64,000 nucleotides of DNA from Tetrahymena elliotti 4EA (taxonomy: Eukaryota; Ciliophora; Oligohymenophorea; Hymenostomatida; Tetrahymenidae). The DNA lies in contig JH720329.1 in assembly GCA_000231825.2 (NCBI GenBank), positions 363,118 to 427,117 of the forward strand, in the 5' to 3' direction. The notes beneath the pieces are model-generated. The model made no database searches and was not told where the DNA came from. It worked only from the letters and a program-made list of their open reading frames with translations. A program made the translations under genes and the position numbers. Positions 1 to 12,782 of the stretch are shown here, piece after piece (position 1 is the first letter of the stretch; the number at the start of each line of letters is the position of its first letter).

Positions 1-96
1 CCAATTTTGAGAAATTAAATTTACAAAAATATTTCAAGAACAAAGAAGTATCAACTCTCGATATATTTTATTTTTGTTTAAATAGTCAACAACAGT

Positions 97-1227
97 TCAT
101 TAGTAAATTTTGTTAAAACTATTAGATATGTAAAAATTGTTCTAATATTTTTTGTCCAATTTTGAGAAATTTATTAATTTATTTTGACACTCTTATTATT
201 TTTCTAAGTCTATTGATTAAAAATCAAGATAAGCAACTTCGCTTAAGTATTTTTCATAACCAAATTAGTCTGAAGGATATTTATTTAAGAATTATTTAAG
301 GTAGTATTATTTTTGTTATTAATATTTCAGTCTATGACATATTGTATACATCTCTTTAAGATTAGACTTTTGAAATTTTTTGTTCTTGAATGAATAAAAA
401 CGTTTATAATTTTCAAGACTTAGCCTAAATGAAGACATTTTTGAATAAGTTAAAGCTAAGCTTTAATAAGCCATTTAGGAATCTGGATCTTTTTAAATAG
501 CCTTGTTTGCATACTTTATAGATTTTTCAAACTTGTTGAGAAAGTCTCTGCTAAAATAACTATAATAATTGTATGGTGAAGAAGATTCAGGATTTAATAA
601 GATAGATTTTTTAAAAATTTATTTTGATTTTTCTTACTAATTTAATTTTAAATATACAAAAGCTAGTCTAATTAGAATTTCGTAATCTAAATTTTATGTT
701 TTTTCAATATTTTCAACTATTTCTAGAGCCAATTATTTTTTATCAGGCATTTCTGAGTAGAATTAGCTAAGGTAAGCACCTATCCAAGTGTTATCTGGAA
801 ATGTTTAATATAATTTTTGTAGAGAATAAATCGTAGCAATCTTGTTTTTCTGACTATAAGAATAACAAAGCTATACATATAAAGTCCTCCAATATTAGTT
901 ATCTATAGCTAAGCATTCATCTAACATTTAATGAAAATAAATTTTTTTTAAATTATGATTGGTCATAAACAGAATTTGAATCAAATCTAATCTTGTATCA
1001 ACATTCTTAGAATCTATTTAAAGAATTTTTTTACAAGTAGCCAAAGCAATCTAAAATCTATTTTTATATCTATATTCTAATTATAATTTAATTAGCAGAT
1101 ATTTAATATTATCGCTACATTCATTCAGCTATTTATCTACTCTTTCTTCTATTGCTTCTAGTGACTCATAATAATAAACTATTTCTTTTTAAGTAAAAAA
1201 GCAATACACTTTATCCTAATTATGCAT
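97..1227 (-). CDS. TPR-repeat protein, copy 1 (376 aa)
   Basis: The frame is uninterrupted from ATG at 1227 to TGA at 97 when TAA/TAG are read as Gln. The protein begins MHNQDKVYCFF and is almost wholly helical. It contains TPR-like 34-residue units; the clearest lie in the C-terminal half (for example KSIKYANKAIQKDPDSQ and the following AYQSLALTY, with the usual small and aromatic residues at TPR positions). TPR proteins act as protein-protein interaction scaffolds; no partner or compartment can be read here, and there is no signal peptide or TM segment. It is a paralogue of the next gene (1788-2942): both share the N-terminal NQ-D-K start, an ILQID segment and the LLDECL/MLDECL segment in matching positions. 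A tRNA-Glu lies 244 bp upstream. No intron is needed. Function beyond TPR scaffold is unknown. Confidence 0.85.
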
Positions 1228-1470
1228 AATTTTTTCTTAACTATTATTAACTATTAATTGTATGATATAAATAATACGTTGAGTAAATATTTAGTTATGA
1301 CAACCAATCATAAGATAAAAATTTTTAATATACATTTATTTCAAATATTTAGAAGTGAAAAAATGATATTATTTTAAAAGAAAATTGTATTGATTGATTT
1401 CTAAAATAACAAAATAAATTTTATTACTTAAAATAAATTAATGATTTTTGGTGATATTAATAAAAAATAA

Positions 1471-1543
1471 TTCCCCCACCGGGACTTGAACCCGGGTCTG
1501 AAGGGTGAAAACCTTCTATCCTAACCTGCTAGACTATAGGGGA
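1471..1543 (-). tRNA. tRNA-Glu (UUC), copy 1
   Basis: On the minus strand a 73-nt cloverleaf folds. The acceptor stem is TCCCCTA with TGGGGGA (one G-U pair) and discriminator A. The anticodon stem is GAAGG/CCTTC around loop TTTTCAC, giving anticodon TTC. The T arm is CCGGG/CCCGG around TTCAAGT. Anticodon UUC reads GAA/GAG as Glu; it is not one of the ciliate suppressor tRNA-Gln(UUA/CUA) genes. A run of six T follows the 3' end on the minus strand, as expected for a Pol III terminator. The gene is identical over its 73 nt to the copy at 3084-3156. Confidence 0.97.
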
Positions 1544-1787
1544 TTACAAGATTTTAGAGAATAAAGTAATATTGTTTTTAATAACTTTTATTAATTTATT
1601 GTATTTGAAGTTTTGATTATATTATTTTAGTTTTTTTAAAAGAATTTTTTTATCTAATATAGAAGGACAGATCTCTGTTTTACTTAAATTTTAAGTAATT
1701 CAAATTTCTAATAGAGAAAAGGTAGATTTTACTTATTATTATATTATTGAACTTTATTAAATACAAATAGATATAAAAATTGGAGAC

Positions 1788-2942
1788 TCACTCATCAAGG
1801 AGATAATTAAGAGTAAGTTATGAATTTTTATAGGTTATAAAGGAATAAGAAGAACCACTTTTTTAGATTCTATTAATGTTGCTAAGTTGAGTACTTTCTG
1901 CAAGTTCAAGATCTATTTGTTTACTATCACAAAATTTCCTAAACTAATGTAAAAAATATAAGTTATTTCCATATTCATCATTTTTGAACAATTTAGGGAA
2001 TTTGCTAAGATAATAATCTGCTAAATTTTCATCTTTAATTATTTCCATATGAATGTAAGCCAGCTCTTAATAAGAATTAAGCCTTTTTTTATCAAGTTGT
2101 ATGCATTTTTAGAAGTATTTCACTGAGTTCTCATAATCTTGTAAATTGTAATAAGAGCATGCTGAATTGTAATAAGCATCCAGATATGTGTGATCTAAAT
2201 TTGTTGCTTTTTTACAAACTTCTATTGATTTTGAGTAGTTTTTAGTAACTCTAAGTAAAAATCCATAATTGTTATATCCTTTAGCAGAGTTTGGGTTTAA
2301 TTCTAAAGCTTTTTCTAAAAGTTATTCAGTCAATTCATTTTTAGATAAATTAATATATGTATAAGCTAATCTGATCAATAATTCAAAATCATATTCTTCT
2401 TCTTTCAAAATTATATCTACAATTTCATTAGAATCTTTTAAGCTATTTTCTTTTTTCATGTCGGAGTATATTTAAGCTACAAGAGACATTATCCAATGGT
2501 TATATGGTATTAATTCTATTGCTTCTTTTACTATATTCAAGCCAAGATCAACTTTCTCTTGGTGGAAGAATAAAACACACTGAATATAATAAATTCGCCA
2601 ATAAAGCTTATCAAGCTACAAGCATTCATCTAACAAATATTATTACTGACTGATATTCTTTATTTTTTTTAAAATACAAATTTGAACTATATCTAATCTT
2701 GCATCAACACTATTTTAATCTATTTACAAAATTCTTTTTAGAATCTTTAAGGCTTCATTGTACTATAATTAATATTTGTAAAGTATCTAGGCTTTTATTT
2801 ATAGTGCTCTTATATTATTAGGCTATTCCTTCAAAATTTATTCTACCTATTTTTCTATAACTTCAATACCAACTTTAAACTTTTCTTCTTTTTTTTCAAA
2901 AAAGAAAGTAAAAACACACTTATCTTAATATTCTTAATTCAT
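1788..2942 (-). CDS. TPR-repeat protein, copy 2 (384 aa)
   Basis: The single open frame runs from ATG at 2942 to TGA at 1788 (385 codons, TAA/TAG = Gln). It starts MNQEYQDKCVFTFFF. Tandem TPR motifs fill residues roughly 40-320. Well-formed examples are LLEKALELNPNSAKGYNNYG, YQKSIEVCKKATNLDHTYLD and YENSVKYFQKCIQLDKKRLN, each with the A-x-x-L-x-P/D spacing of TPR helix B. The C-terminal 60 residues are non-repetitive and polar. It is a scaffold-type protein with no catalytic motif, signal peptide or TM segment. It is the sister of the 97-1227 gene, and each is preceded by an identical tRNA-Glu, so gene and tRNA were duplicated as one unit of about 1.6 kb. Confidence 0.9.
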
Positions 2943-3083
2943 AAGTCTTTAATCAATTTTCTGATATTAATTGAAGTATTTAAAAATTATAGTAGCTCCT
3001 TATTTTAAATAGAAAATCGTTTGCTTGATATTTGATAACTAAAATTCTATTAACAGTATCTTCATCTTTGATAAGTAAAAAAT

Positions 3084-3156
3084 TTCCCCCACCGGGACTT
3101 GAACCCGGGTCTGAAGGGTGAAAACCTTCTATCCTAACCTGCTAGACTATAGGGGA
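3084..3156 (-). tRNA. tRNA-Glu (UUC), copy 2
   Basis: The 73-nt sequence is identical to the tRNA at 1471-1543: same acceptor, anticodon (TTC) and T arms. A T6 run follows directly after the 3' end on the minus strand. It sits 142 bp upstream of the TPR gene at 1788-2942. The flanking sequence differs from copy 1 apart from the A/T-rich terminator, so the identity reflects selection, conversion or recent duplication. Confidence 0.97.
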
Positions 3157-3482
3157 TCATGTTAATTTACCATATTTTATTTAATAATTTCTTAAATTTT
3201 ACAATTTTTAGATGTACTGTTACTTTTATTTAAAAATAAGAGTTTTTTAGGTGAGACAACAACAACATACCATATTTTTTTAAAACTTGATGTTTTTATT
3301 GATGAAAAATATAAATGATAAAATAAATTTAATGTATGAAAATTTATTTAGTTCCTTCAAGAAAACTAAAACAACATAAATTGAAGACTTAAGGTTTATG
3401 GATAATCTTAATTTTTGACTTTTAAAATAAATTTTTATTTACAGAATAATTTTTTATTTAAGAAATTTATTAAAAAATTTTC
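3157..3482. other. intergenic, no feature seen
   Basis: About 325 bp of A/T-rich sequence separate the 5' end of the second tRNA-Glu from the 3' end of the histidine kinase gene. I see no reading frame, repeat or RNA structure in it. Confidence 0.6.
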
Positions 3483-6400
3483 TCATAGAAATAAATCTTG
3501 CCAATTAATAATAAGCTATTGAAAAGCACTTTTTAGCAATGGCTTATTAATAAAATCACTCATACCAGATTATATTGCTTTGTCATAATCTTCTTGTCCT
3601 ACATAGGCTGTGCATGCTATAATTACTGGTGTATCATTATATGAGATACTATCATAAAATTGATTGATTTCAATTGAGAGCTAGTATCCATTTTTAAAAG
3701 GCATTTCTATATCCATAAATATTAGTTTAGGAGATTAACAGCATTTTTAATGATACATATTTTAGATATAGTCAACAACTAGAGAACTATCAGAAATAGA
3801 TTGAGATTAAAATGAGAATGTTTGTATAGTTTTCGATAAAGCATATATATTAAATTAATTATCATCAATAATCAAGATTTATGGACAACCACACTTTTCT
3901 TGCTTAGAGATATTATTTAAAATAATCTTATCTATTGTAGTCTAAGGATTAGGTATTTCAAGAGTGCTTAAACTTAAGTACTTGTCATTCGAAAGTGAGT
4001 TTATTTTAACTAGAGATTTAATTATTTTATTTTATTTTTTTATGCTAGAAGAAATATAGTTTGAAGAAGTTATTTATATATCATTTAGCTTATTAAAAGG
4101 AGTATAAGATGTAAATCCTTCATGTTTTTAACTTAGTTTATCTAAAGATGCATTCTTCATTGAAGAATATGATTTAACTTTAGGTAAATTTTTATAAAAA
4201 TTATAATTCTTAGCCTAAGAGTCTTGGGATGATTCTGATTCAGATATTATTCTATTTCTGCAACTTGTTATTGTTTTGTGCTTTTCCAACAACATAGACT
4301 CTAAAGTATTGCATTATTATGATGTATCTATTTAGTCTATTGTTCTTGTTTTCTGAAATTAAATTTATTTACTTAATTCTTTAATTGATTTTGCTTTTGT
4401 TAGAGATAATTGTGATTAAATTCTTTATTCACTCTCTTCCTAAAATTTCACATTCTTCTTTTTAACAAAGCTTTGAGAAAATTCATATTTTATTTAATTA
4501 ATATTCTCTTCAGACTCAATTAAAGCTGAAGAGTCAAATTGATTTTAATATTCTAAATTACATTAATTCATTGACTTTTGCTTTTTGATTTCATTTAAAT
4601 TAGATTATATTTATGTTGACAAACCTTCTAATTTGCTATTTTCTTCATTTTCTAAAGTATTCTATTCTTCTAATGAATATTAAGTTTGATTTTGCTTTAA
4701 ATTTTTAACACTTTATTTAGAATGTTTGCAAGTATTGTGTTTCCTCTTTTTTTAAATAGAAGATTTAGTTGTGGTTTTTTGAAATTCATCAACTTATTTA
4801 AATAAAGCTCTGATAGACATTTTCGTTTCCTCACTTTGAACTTTGCTAAAACGAGTAAATTATTCTACATAGGATTAATCCTAAATAAGAAAGCTAAAGA
4901 CTGATCCTTTTCCATAATCAGATTCTACTGAAACTCCACTTTTTATATTTTCGTTTTACACTAACCCTCTAGCGATAGAATTGGAAATATACAGACCTAG
5001 TCCACAGCCTGAAGTATTTAGCTTCTCATCATTTTCACTGTAATTTATCTTAATATGAAAAGTTAATTAAAATTTTAATATAAAAAATAATTCTTCTACC
5101 TTTGCACAAAACTTAAATATTTCTTCTAAATTTTCTTATTTTATTCCTATACCAGTATCTTGAACTGCTATTTTGTAAATACCATTATCGAACATGCTGA
5201 TAGAAACCTCTATAAAACCTTATTTGGTAAATTTTAATGAGTTAGATAAAAAGTTTAAAAGAATCTATCTTATCCTATTTGGATCAGAACATATCTACTC
5301 AGGTACTCCTTTATCAATATTTATTCGTATTTATAATTTTTTCATCTAAGCTTGAATTCCAACTAATTTTTAGCAATCTCTAAAGAGACCAAAAATATGA
5401 AATTCTTAGAATTAGTACTTAAACTTGCCTTTATCAATTTATACAAAATCAAGTATATCATTGATTTGATTAAGTAGTAACTAATTTGAAAACAAAGCTG
5501 GATTCAAATAATCTTCAACATATTAAGAATTTAAGTCCTTAACTTCATCTTTTAGTACTTCAAGCATCGAAATAGAGCAATTTAGAGGAGTTCTAAGTTC
5601 ATGGCATAAACTTCCAAACAATGTCATTTTTTCCATCTATATTTGTTCAACTTTTTTCACAAAAAATTCTTCACAAATATTCTAAACAGTAACAAAAACT
5701 AAAGAGTCTACTTTCTAATCATCCTCTAAAATGTCTACAGATTAGAACTGCAGAAAAATATCCTTGTTCTAAATTTTACCCTAAAAATAAAACCAAAATT
5801 AAAATTTGTTGATTTTTCTAAAATGATTTACTTGTAATTTAACGGTATTTTCTTTGTTGCTTGAGATAGCGTATTTATTTTTTTTAATAATTTTTTTTTA
5901 ATTCTTCATGAAATCATTATGCTAACATTTTGTTTCTTCAAGTTAATGTTTCAATTTTGGTTGTTTCCGCTGTATATTTTATTGATTTTAAAGCTGTCCT
6001 TCTAATGTATTTTCTAATATTCTCTATGAATTAGCAGGTTTGATCATTGTCTTACTACCAAAAACAATTTATCCTATTTGATTCAAAAATAAAAAAATTT
6101 GTCAAATTATTTTTAATATTTTAGTTTTAATATAATTTACTTTTATCATTTAAGCTGATGCTGTTGGATTAATTGTCTTTTACAAATTAATTTTTCGTAT
6201 TTTAAATGCTTTTTTCTATGAGTTGATTTTCTTTATATATTATGCTACTTAAATTTGAGTTTTTTTAGTAGTGTTTATCTGAATTTAATAATTAATTAAC
6301 ACTGTTATCAAAACTTTCATTTACTAAATTTTATTTAATTTTTTATTCTTTGTAATTTTTTAATAAATTCTATTAATTGAGTTGAATCTCATATTTTTCT

Positions 6401-8007
6401 TTATCATATTCTAAATTTAAAGAACTTTAACATCTTTTTTTCTAATTAGATAACTGTTTTAAATTATTTGATTTCTAAAATTTCTTTTCATTCACTTTTA
6501 TCTTTTTATCAAATTATTAATTTTATTTACGAGAGTTGAGATCATCTTCAAAGAAATTAAATCCACCATGATCATATCTTAGCACTGTATATGAATGACA
6601 ATTAGATTACTTAAATCCTTTCTTAGAAACCTTATGTATAAAAATAATATTAAAAATATTTTTTTTGTAGTAGAAAGAAATTACACTTAAATCAATGCTA
6701 TTTTCATTAAACTAAGAATTTGAAAAGACATATTTATTTGGTTTATCCTTTTAAACCGTTTAAGAATTCTTAATTTTATTAATTTATATTAAATGATTAA
6801 GTTATTTTTCTTATTGATGGCTATCTTTTTGTTAAATTTCAGTGAATTAATTTTAATTTTAAAATTATTAAATTGATTTGGATGGTTCATCAATATTTTA
6901 TTTGATTAATTAACTTAAATTTAATTACTCTTCTTTTTAGTTGATCAAGAATTTGGATGTATTATTACCTTATAATTAAGAAGAATTTTAATTAACAATA
7001 TGATTGATACTTTGTGCTTTATTGTATGAAATTTGTTATTCCATTTATTAATTTGTATTTCTAAGAATTTAATCCAACTTATTTTCATTTTTTACATCAA
7101 TTTTCTATTGTAATAAGCTAGAAAATATTTTTTATGAGTCAATTTACTTTTTAGCAAATATATCAGGTAATTCATTTTGCTATCCTAAATTTAATAAAAT
7201 ATTCTAAATATCAACCTTTTTCTTTGTATCAAAAATTTTTTTGAGTGAAGAGTTAGCAAAAACGAGTTTTTTGTCAGAATTAAGAACTACTATTCCTTAA
7301 GGTACTAGCGATAATACATTCTAATATAAACTATAGATCACTTGTGTTTAATCTTTTTAAATTTCTTTTTTTCTTTTCCTATTTTAATAATCTATCTCAA
7401 TCACTTTAAGGAAAAAGAATAAGGATAAGCAATAGATTAAATTAGCTATCATTACTTCTACTTCAACATTTAAAGATGAAAATTGATACAAAGATATTGC
7501 TATCAACTCTAAGACAATAATTAACATCTACATATACTTATTTTTTAAATTCATGACTTAATTGCAAGAAATTTAGCTCTAAGCCAGTGATAAAATTATT
7601 AAAAGCTGCTATTTTTCTTACAGATAAGTCAAAATAATCAAAGAAAAGATTATTTATAATCCTACTATCATACATTCTAAAATCTAAATAAATATATTTG
7701 TTCTGAAAAGCTGAATAAATTTCTAAATCTTATTATCCTCAAGAGTATATTCTTATTCGCTTAAAAATTGTCTTTCTGATTTATTGATTTCAATCATCTT
7801 AACCACAGTATATAAACATATGCTCAAAAATAAAATTATACCCATCATTATTTTTTATAGTTCAATAATATATATAACAACAATAAATATATAAAAGATT
7901 GAAGTTGTAGTTAATTTCAAGCTTTCATAAAGTTTGATTCTCTCATACTAATTTAAAATATTTTACTCTCTAAGCTTAAAAATCTTACTTATTATTTTTT
8001 TTACCAT
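3483..8007 (-). CDS. membrane hybrid histidine kinase (PAS-HisKA-HATPase-receiver), about 1485 aa
   Basis: Exons are 8007-6141 and 6073-3483. The 67-nt intron at 6140-6074 (GTAAAT...CAAATAG) is inferred because it restores one frame to the TGA at 3483. The first 200 or so residues hold about six hydrophobic segments, for example IFYIFIVVIYII and MMGIILFLSICLYTVV. A PAS-like segment follows (about residues 230-320, GIVVLNSDKKLVFANSS). HisKA carries the phospho-accepting His at about residue 780 in CHELRTPLNCS. The ATPase has FLSNSLKFTKQG (N box), DTGIGIK (G1) and GCGLGL (G2). After a long Q/S-rich linker comes a receiver with phospho-acceptor Asp (about residue 1410, FMDIEMPFKNGY) and the conserved Lys in INKPL. 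Known biochemistry of the family: ATP-dependent His to Asp phosphorelay from a membrane sensor. Input signal and downstream phosphotransfer partner are unknown. Confidence 0.88.
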
Positions 8008-8052
8008 TTATCCCTCTTTCTTTCTATCTCAACTCTTGTTTTATAATAATTG

Positions 8053-8212
8053 TTTTACTTCTAAATTAGATACAATTATCTTAATTTCTTATCAATTTGA
8101 TATTAATTTGTTAAAAAAGGGTTATTAAATAGATTATAAATCAAGTAGAATTCTCAAAAATACACTAAAATTACCTTTAAATTTAATGACTACAAATAAT
8201 TATTAATTAATT
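8053..8212. repeat. diverged direct repeat, copy 1
   Basis: It shares an ordered series of blocks with 8361-8515: CTAAATTAG, AATTTCTTATCAA, AAATAGATTATAAAT, AAATACACT, AAATTTAATGA and AATTATTAATTA, in the same order and spacing. It lies just upstream of the histidine kinase start. Confidence 0.6.
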
Positions 8213-8360
8213 TAATAAAATCCACATGATAAAAAGTTGATCTAAAAAGTTAATTCCTTAATTATCTATTAAATAAATGAATATATTTAATTAAATCTCT
8301 ATTAAATAACTGATAAAAAAACATAAAAAATTTAAAGAGTTTTTCTGATAAGATAAATAA

Positions 8361-8515
8361 ATTTTTACCTCTAAATTAGGTACTCATATTATAATTTCTT
8401 ATCAAAAATTATCAAAAAGGTTTTTTAAATAGATTATAAATAAAATACAATTTTCCTAAATACACTGAAATGACATTTAAATTTAATGATTACAAAAAAT
8501 TATTAATTACCATGT
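8361..8515. repeat. diverged direct repeat, copy 2
   Basis: This is the second copy of the segment at 8053-8212, in the same orientation, with substitutions and small indels. The two copies begin about 310 bp apart. It could be a duplicated promoter or a remnant of an unknown element. Confidence 0.6.
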
Positions 8516-9042
8516 ATTCCCATAAATAAAGATACTTTTCAAAACAAATGAAACCACAGTAGTTAAGGGGAGGATGACAAATTTTTTTTTTACGATTTCT
8601 AGTGAGTTATTTGTTCAATTTTTTCTAGTTTCAGAATATATTATTTTTATGTATCCTACTGTTATATTTTTAAAAATTTCAAAAATATAATAATTTTTTA
8701 ATTCGTTTTTGAATGGAAATTATTTTTTCTCCAATTATTTTTCTATGAAAATTAATAAATCTTAGATTTTTCCAATTAAAAATGATTTAAACTGCTATGA
8801 ATTCCTCCTTAAATTATTAATATCAACTATTGATTTATTATTAAGTTAAACTACAATCACAATCATAAAAAATTTTTTTGAGAACTATAAAAATTTAAGA
8901 TATTTACTTTAAAATTGATAACAAATGTAAAAAGCAGTTAATTTTTGTTTTGTTTGAAATTAATTTTTGTGATATTTTTTATTTGTTTTTTATCAAGTTT
9001 AGACAGATAAATACTAAGAGCTTTGAATACCTAAGTTATTAA

Positions 9043-11870
9043 TCAGTGCCAAAAATTATAAATATATTAATGAAAATTTTTAAATAGGAAGAACCGCTGT
9101 TTATTTTATGATTTTATAATAGAATAATTTAAAGCTTTCTCAAGTAAAACCAGCTCTTTGTAAAACACTAGCTATCTTTAAACTTAGAAAATTATATAAC
9201 AGCAAAATATAAGCAATATTATTAAGAGTATTATAATAGAATAATTTTAATTCAATTTAGAGCATTCTTAGCATTAAATTCCATCATTACCTCTTCCATA
9301 TTATACACCCCAAACATTTCCTTAAAAATCAAATAGCTCCTACATGACCTACAGAACATCCAAATTTATTTGAAGGGTCTTCAGGAATGCAATTTTATGA
9401 ATTAAAATGCATTTGTAAATTAGATCAGAATTCTTATTATCACTCCAATATCCATTTTATAGCTCAATAATATTTGAATAGCAATTTTTAGATCCAACAG
9501 GACATTTAAGACACTAAACATTTTCAAATTAGTCTGGGTCCTAGAAGCAATAATTACCTTGATTCAACCAAAATAAATTAAATTTCATCATAAATAAAAT
9601 CATGAAAATGTTTAATTAAAGATAACAAGCAAATTATAAGAAAAGAAGTTTTAATAAACTGTGAAAATATATTATTAAAATAAAGGAATTACCTTATTGA
9701 CAATAACAGCATATTTTGTATTTTTGTAAAGTTTACAAAATTTCTCCTAGTTGACATTTCCTAAAACTAATATCATGAGAAATACTAAGCTCTTTTTAAT
9801 AAAATTTGAAGGTGGTGGTATTTAAAACAGGTTTTGTACCTACAGTTTTAACTATTATAGAGGAATTAGATTTAGATTGGTATGAATATGATACATTAAA
9901 CAGGAATCCAAACTAAACAAAATTGTAATTTTATCTAAGATTACCATCTAGCACAACTTCTTAGCTCTATAATTCTAGAAAATAGCTACCAAACTCAAGT
10001 AAGATGTCCTAGTTTATACTTGAAGTATTTATAAAAAACTTGATTTCTCTCATCTCTTCATCTATTAATCTTATTAAAATAGGTGAAGATGTACTACCAC
10101 TCTGCACATTTTACAATGTTGCCCTTTGAATTCTTCTATCATCGCTAAATTCATTTTTAACATCCAATAAAACTGGATAGGATCAAATATTTTTCCAATA
10201 TAAATCTGCTGAATTTTTTACAAATTAATTTTAATTTTTTATTAAAATTCTTTGATTCTGGTTAGTTTTTTGTAAGACTTGCAGCTATATTCCTTAATAC
10301 CTAAATGCTCCTTCTACTATTAGTGCAAAATTTTATTTGAAAGTATTTTCAGTCATATCTTAAATATCACAATTATTTAGTAGTAAAGCTCCACCCGATC
10401 CTTATGGACTAGAGTTTTAATAGAAAATTTTTCCATCAAACTACTACTAAAACAATAAACAGCTCCTCCATTTCCTGTTAAAGATTAATTTTACTGATAA
10501 GTGTTATCATTAAATATTATTGAAAGATTAGAAATAAAGTTATTATTTTTCATAATCAAAAGTTTAATAACTGTTAAGTAAAAGACACTTGCTATGCTAT
10601 TTGTTTCTACATTGGTTGAATCTACATTCTTTATAATATTAAAAAAGCTATTTTATTTGAGTTCAATACTTTTGATCTTGATAGAATCTAAAAGTAAATT
10701 TTAGCTAGCTTAAATTTAAATTAAGCTGAAATCATTATTTTAGTTAGAGATTTGCTAAAAACTAGCTTCTTACAAATTTTAATAATTATTTACCAAAAAC
10801 CCTCCCCTTGGTTTCAGAGGTAATAAGTTATAATTTTAATTATTTATAAAATTTACCTGTGAAATTTTGACAACTTAATTGGTTTGATTAGAAATGATTT
10901 CTATTTAGTTTTAGTTATCAATAAACATAAATAACCCCAGGCTCTCATCTAAAACAACTTAGCTCTACTAATTAAACTAATACTGTGATATAATTGTCTT
11001 TAATGATTGTTAACTACTTAAATCATAGATGGTAATCTAATTAGTATAAAAAGATAGTAGCTTGACTTACTTTTGATCAGAAAAAAAGCAAAACTTTTTT
11101 TAAAGAAAGTAAATAAAGTTTAATAAAAAATTTGAATTGATTTTACTTAGTATAGGTTCTCTAGAGTTTTTGAATTAAAAGCTGTGAAAGAAGTTTATTC
11201 AAGTTTAAATGTTTCCAAATTTAGTAAAATAACTTTTTAAGAAGTAGATTCTCCAAAAATAATTTTGTTTCCAAATCCATCATAATAGATATTATAAGAG
11301 ACAAAGTCTTTTGAGAAAATGCTCATTTTATATTTTTATTCCTCCAAAGAATATACTCTCAAATAATTCACACTATAAAATATCATTAAGTTTTTTTCTC
11401 TTTACACAATAGTGTAAAGAGGTAGTCTTCGTTATATGTATTTTAGTTAGGTATACATTTTAAGATATAGGCTATACTTCAAAAGTGTATAAATTGATTT
11501 CTCTTACTGTTAAAATTCCTGTGATTATAATTTTGTCTCTTCTTCTACTATTATACAGTTAAATAATAAATAATCTTTTATTTGTTATTAATCAAAATAG
11601 CTAAAATTATCCCAGATATAAAATTATTTAGCTATTTATCCTGAAATTAAATCATATTGATAAGCAACACCATTTCCTTTTAATTCTATCACTTAATTAT
11701 TTACAGCTGTATTTAAGAAATTAACAGTTAAGCAGTAAATTATTACTAAGTATAAACAAGAGAATGCTGCTCAGATAAAAAATATATATTATTAGATGTT
11801 TTTTGGCTTTGAGTTAGTTCTTAAACTTAAAAATCTTACTTAATTTTAGTTAACAGATAAAACTTACCAT
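9043..11870 (-). pseudogene. damaged gene of the GNGGA-repeat, Cys-rich membrane protein family
   Basis: The 5' half reads well. ATG at 11870 is followed after 4 nt by an intron (11866-11767), giving a signal-peptide start MAFSCLYLVIIYCLTV. A propeller-like region follows, with another intron at 11146-11094. Then come repeat-like stretches with SLTGNGGAVYC and PQGSGGALLLNNCD, resembling Pmp/POMP-type repeats. An intron at about 9693-9556 leads into a Cys-rich part (CLKCPVGSKNC, NCIPEDPSNKFGC) and one hydrophobic segment before TGA at 9043. Damage seen: an apparent one-base frame change near 10437-10448, an in-frame TGA at 10185-10183, a one-base change near 9397-9412, and a small deletion with frame change near 9325-9335 where a CxxC pair is expected. 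Assembly errors are the main alternative. Confidence 0.6.
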
Positions 11871-12738
11871 GATTTTACAAAATTTCTAGAGTAGTTAGAT
11901 AACAAGCTAAAGGGGATGGAAGTTTTATTACGTATGGATTGATAAAATTATTTTCTTTGATTTAGAAAATATAAAGTAAGCTTTGTTTTTGAGAGAAAAA
12001 GTTTTCATCTGTTTTCCAAAAGCAATCTGAATTCAAAAGATTTGAAGGGACTTGACTTGTGATTTCTGAATATATTTATTTGAATTAATTTAGAGTACTT
12101 AAAAGGCAAATTAATTCTATTCTCCTAAGAACTAAAGTCTAAATCTAGAACATTAATTAATGTTAAAATTTATTTATTTTTATATTAAGCAAAAAATTTT
12201 TAATCAGATTTCACTATAGTTTAAAGTAAGAGTTAAGGAGTGAAAGATTTAATCAATTGACAAATTTATCCAAAAAAAAGAAGTAAATTTCTATTAGAGT
12301 TTATGGATAGAAGGCCCACATATTTGTGTATTCAAATTGATAATTTGAATTTTATTTTTAGATGAGTATTACAAAAGAATATTCTTCTTATATAATATAT
12401 CATAATAATATATCATAATAATATATTGTATTAGTAGAATTAATAGCTAAGCTAAACATGCCGTTATTTTGCTATTAATCTTAAACGCATACTATTTAGT
12501 TGAGCTAATCTGATGATTTATCAATAACAAAGAATTGAGGTTACTAAAAGATATATTATACTAATTAGAGAGCACTTGTCAAGAATGTAATTTGTTACCC
12601 AAATAAGAAATTTATATTAGTAATTATCTAACTCAATGTAATATTTTGATTCTCTAGTATTCCAGATGAGATGTCAAATGTAACCACTTATGTATTAAAA
12701 TTGATGCAAGAAAGAACTTTACTTTTAGAAAATTTGCT

Positions 12739-12782
12739 TTCTAAATGAACACAATTTGTTTTCTAAATGAACACAATTTGTT
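12739..12782. repeat. perfect 22-bp tandem duplication
   Basis: Two abutting identical 22-bp units, each beginning TTCTAAATGAACACAATTTG, lie in non-coding DNA. No gene adjoins them. Confidence 0.9.

Larger units (their letters stand above)
8008..9042. other. intergenic; contains a diverged direct duplication
   Basis: This is non-coding A/T-rich sequence upstream of the histidine kinase. Its only structure is a pair of about 155-bp diverged direct copies (about 8053-8212 and 8361-8515), listed separately. I see no gene in it. Confidence 0.55.

Noticed and set aside
1471..1543. Possible ciliate suppressor tRNA-Gln reading TAA/TAG
   Set aside because: The anticodon is TTC, which reads Glu codons, not TTA or CTA.
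5900..6180. Apparent frameshift in the histidine kinase gene
   Set aside because: A 67-nt GT...AG intron (6140-6074) restores one frame across the whole gene, so no damage needs to be assumed.
11871..12153. Open stretch starting MFQIQTLVLRRIE upstream of the damaged surface-protein gene
   Set aside because: With only TGA as stop, frames of 90 codons are expected by chance; the better start is the ATG at 11870 that splices into a signal peptide.
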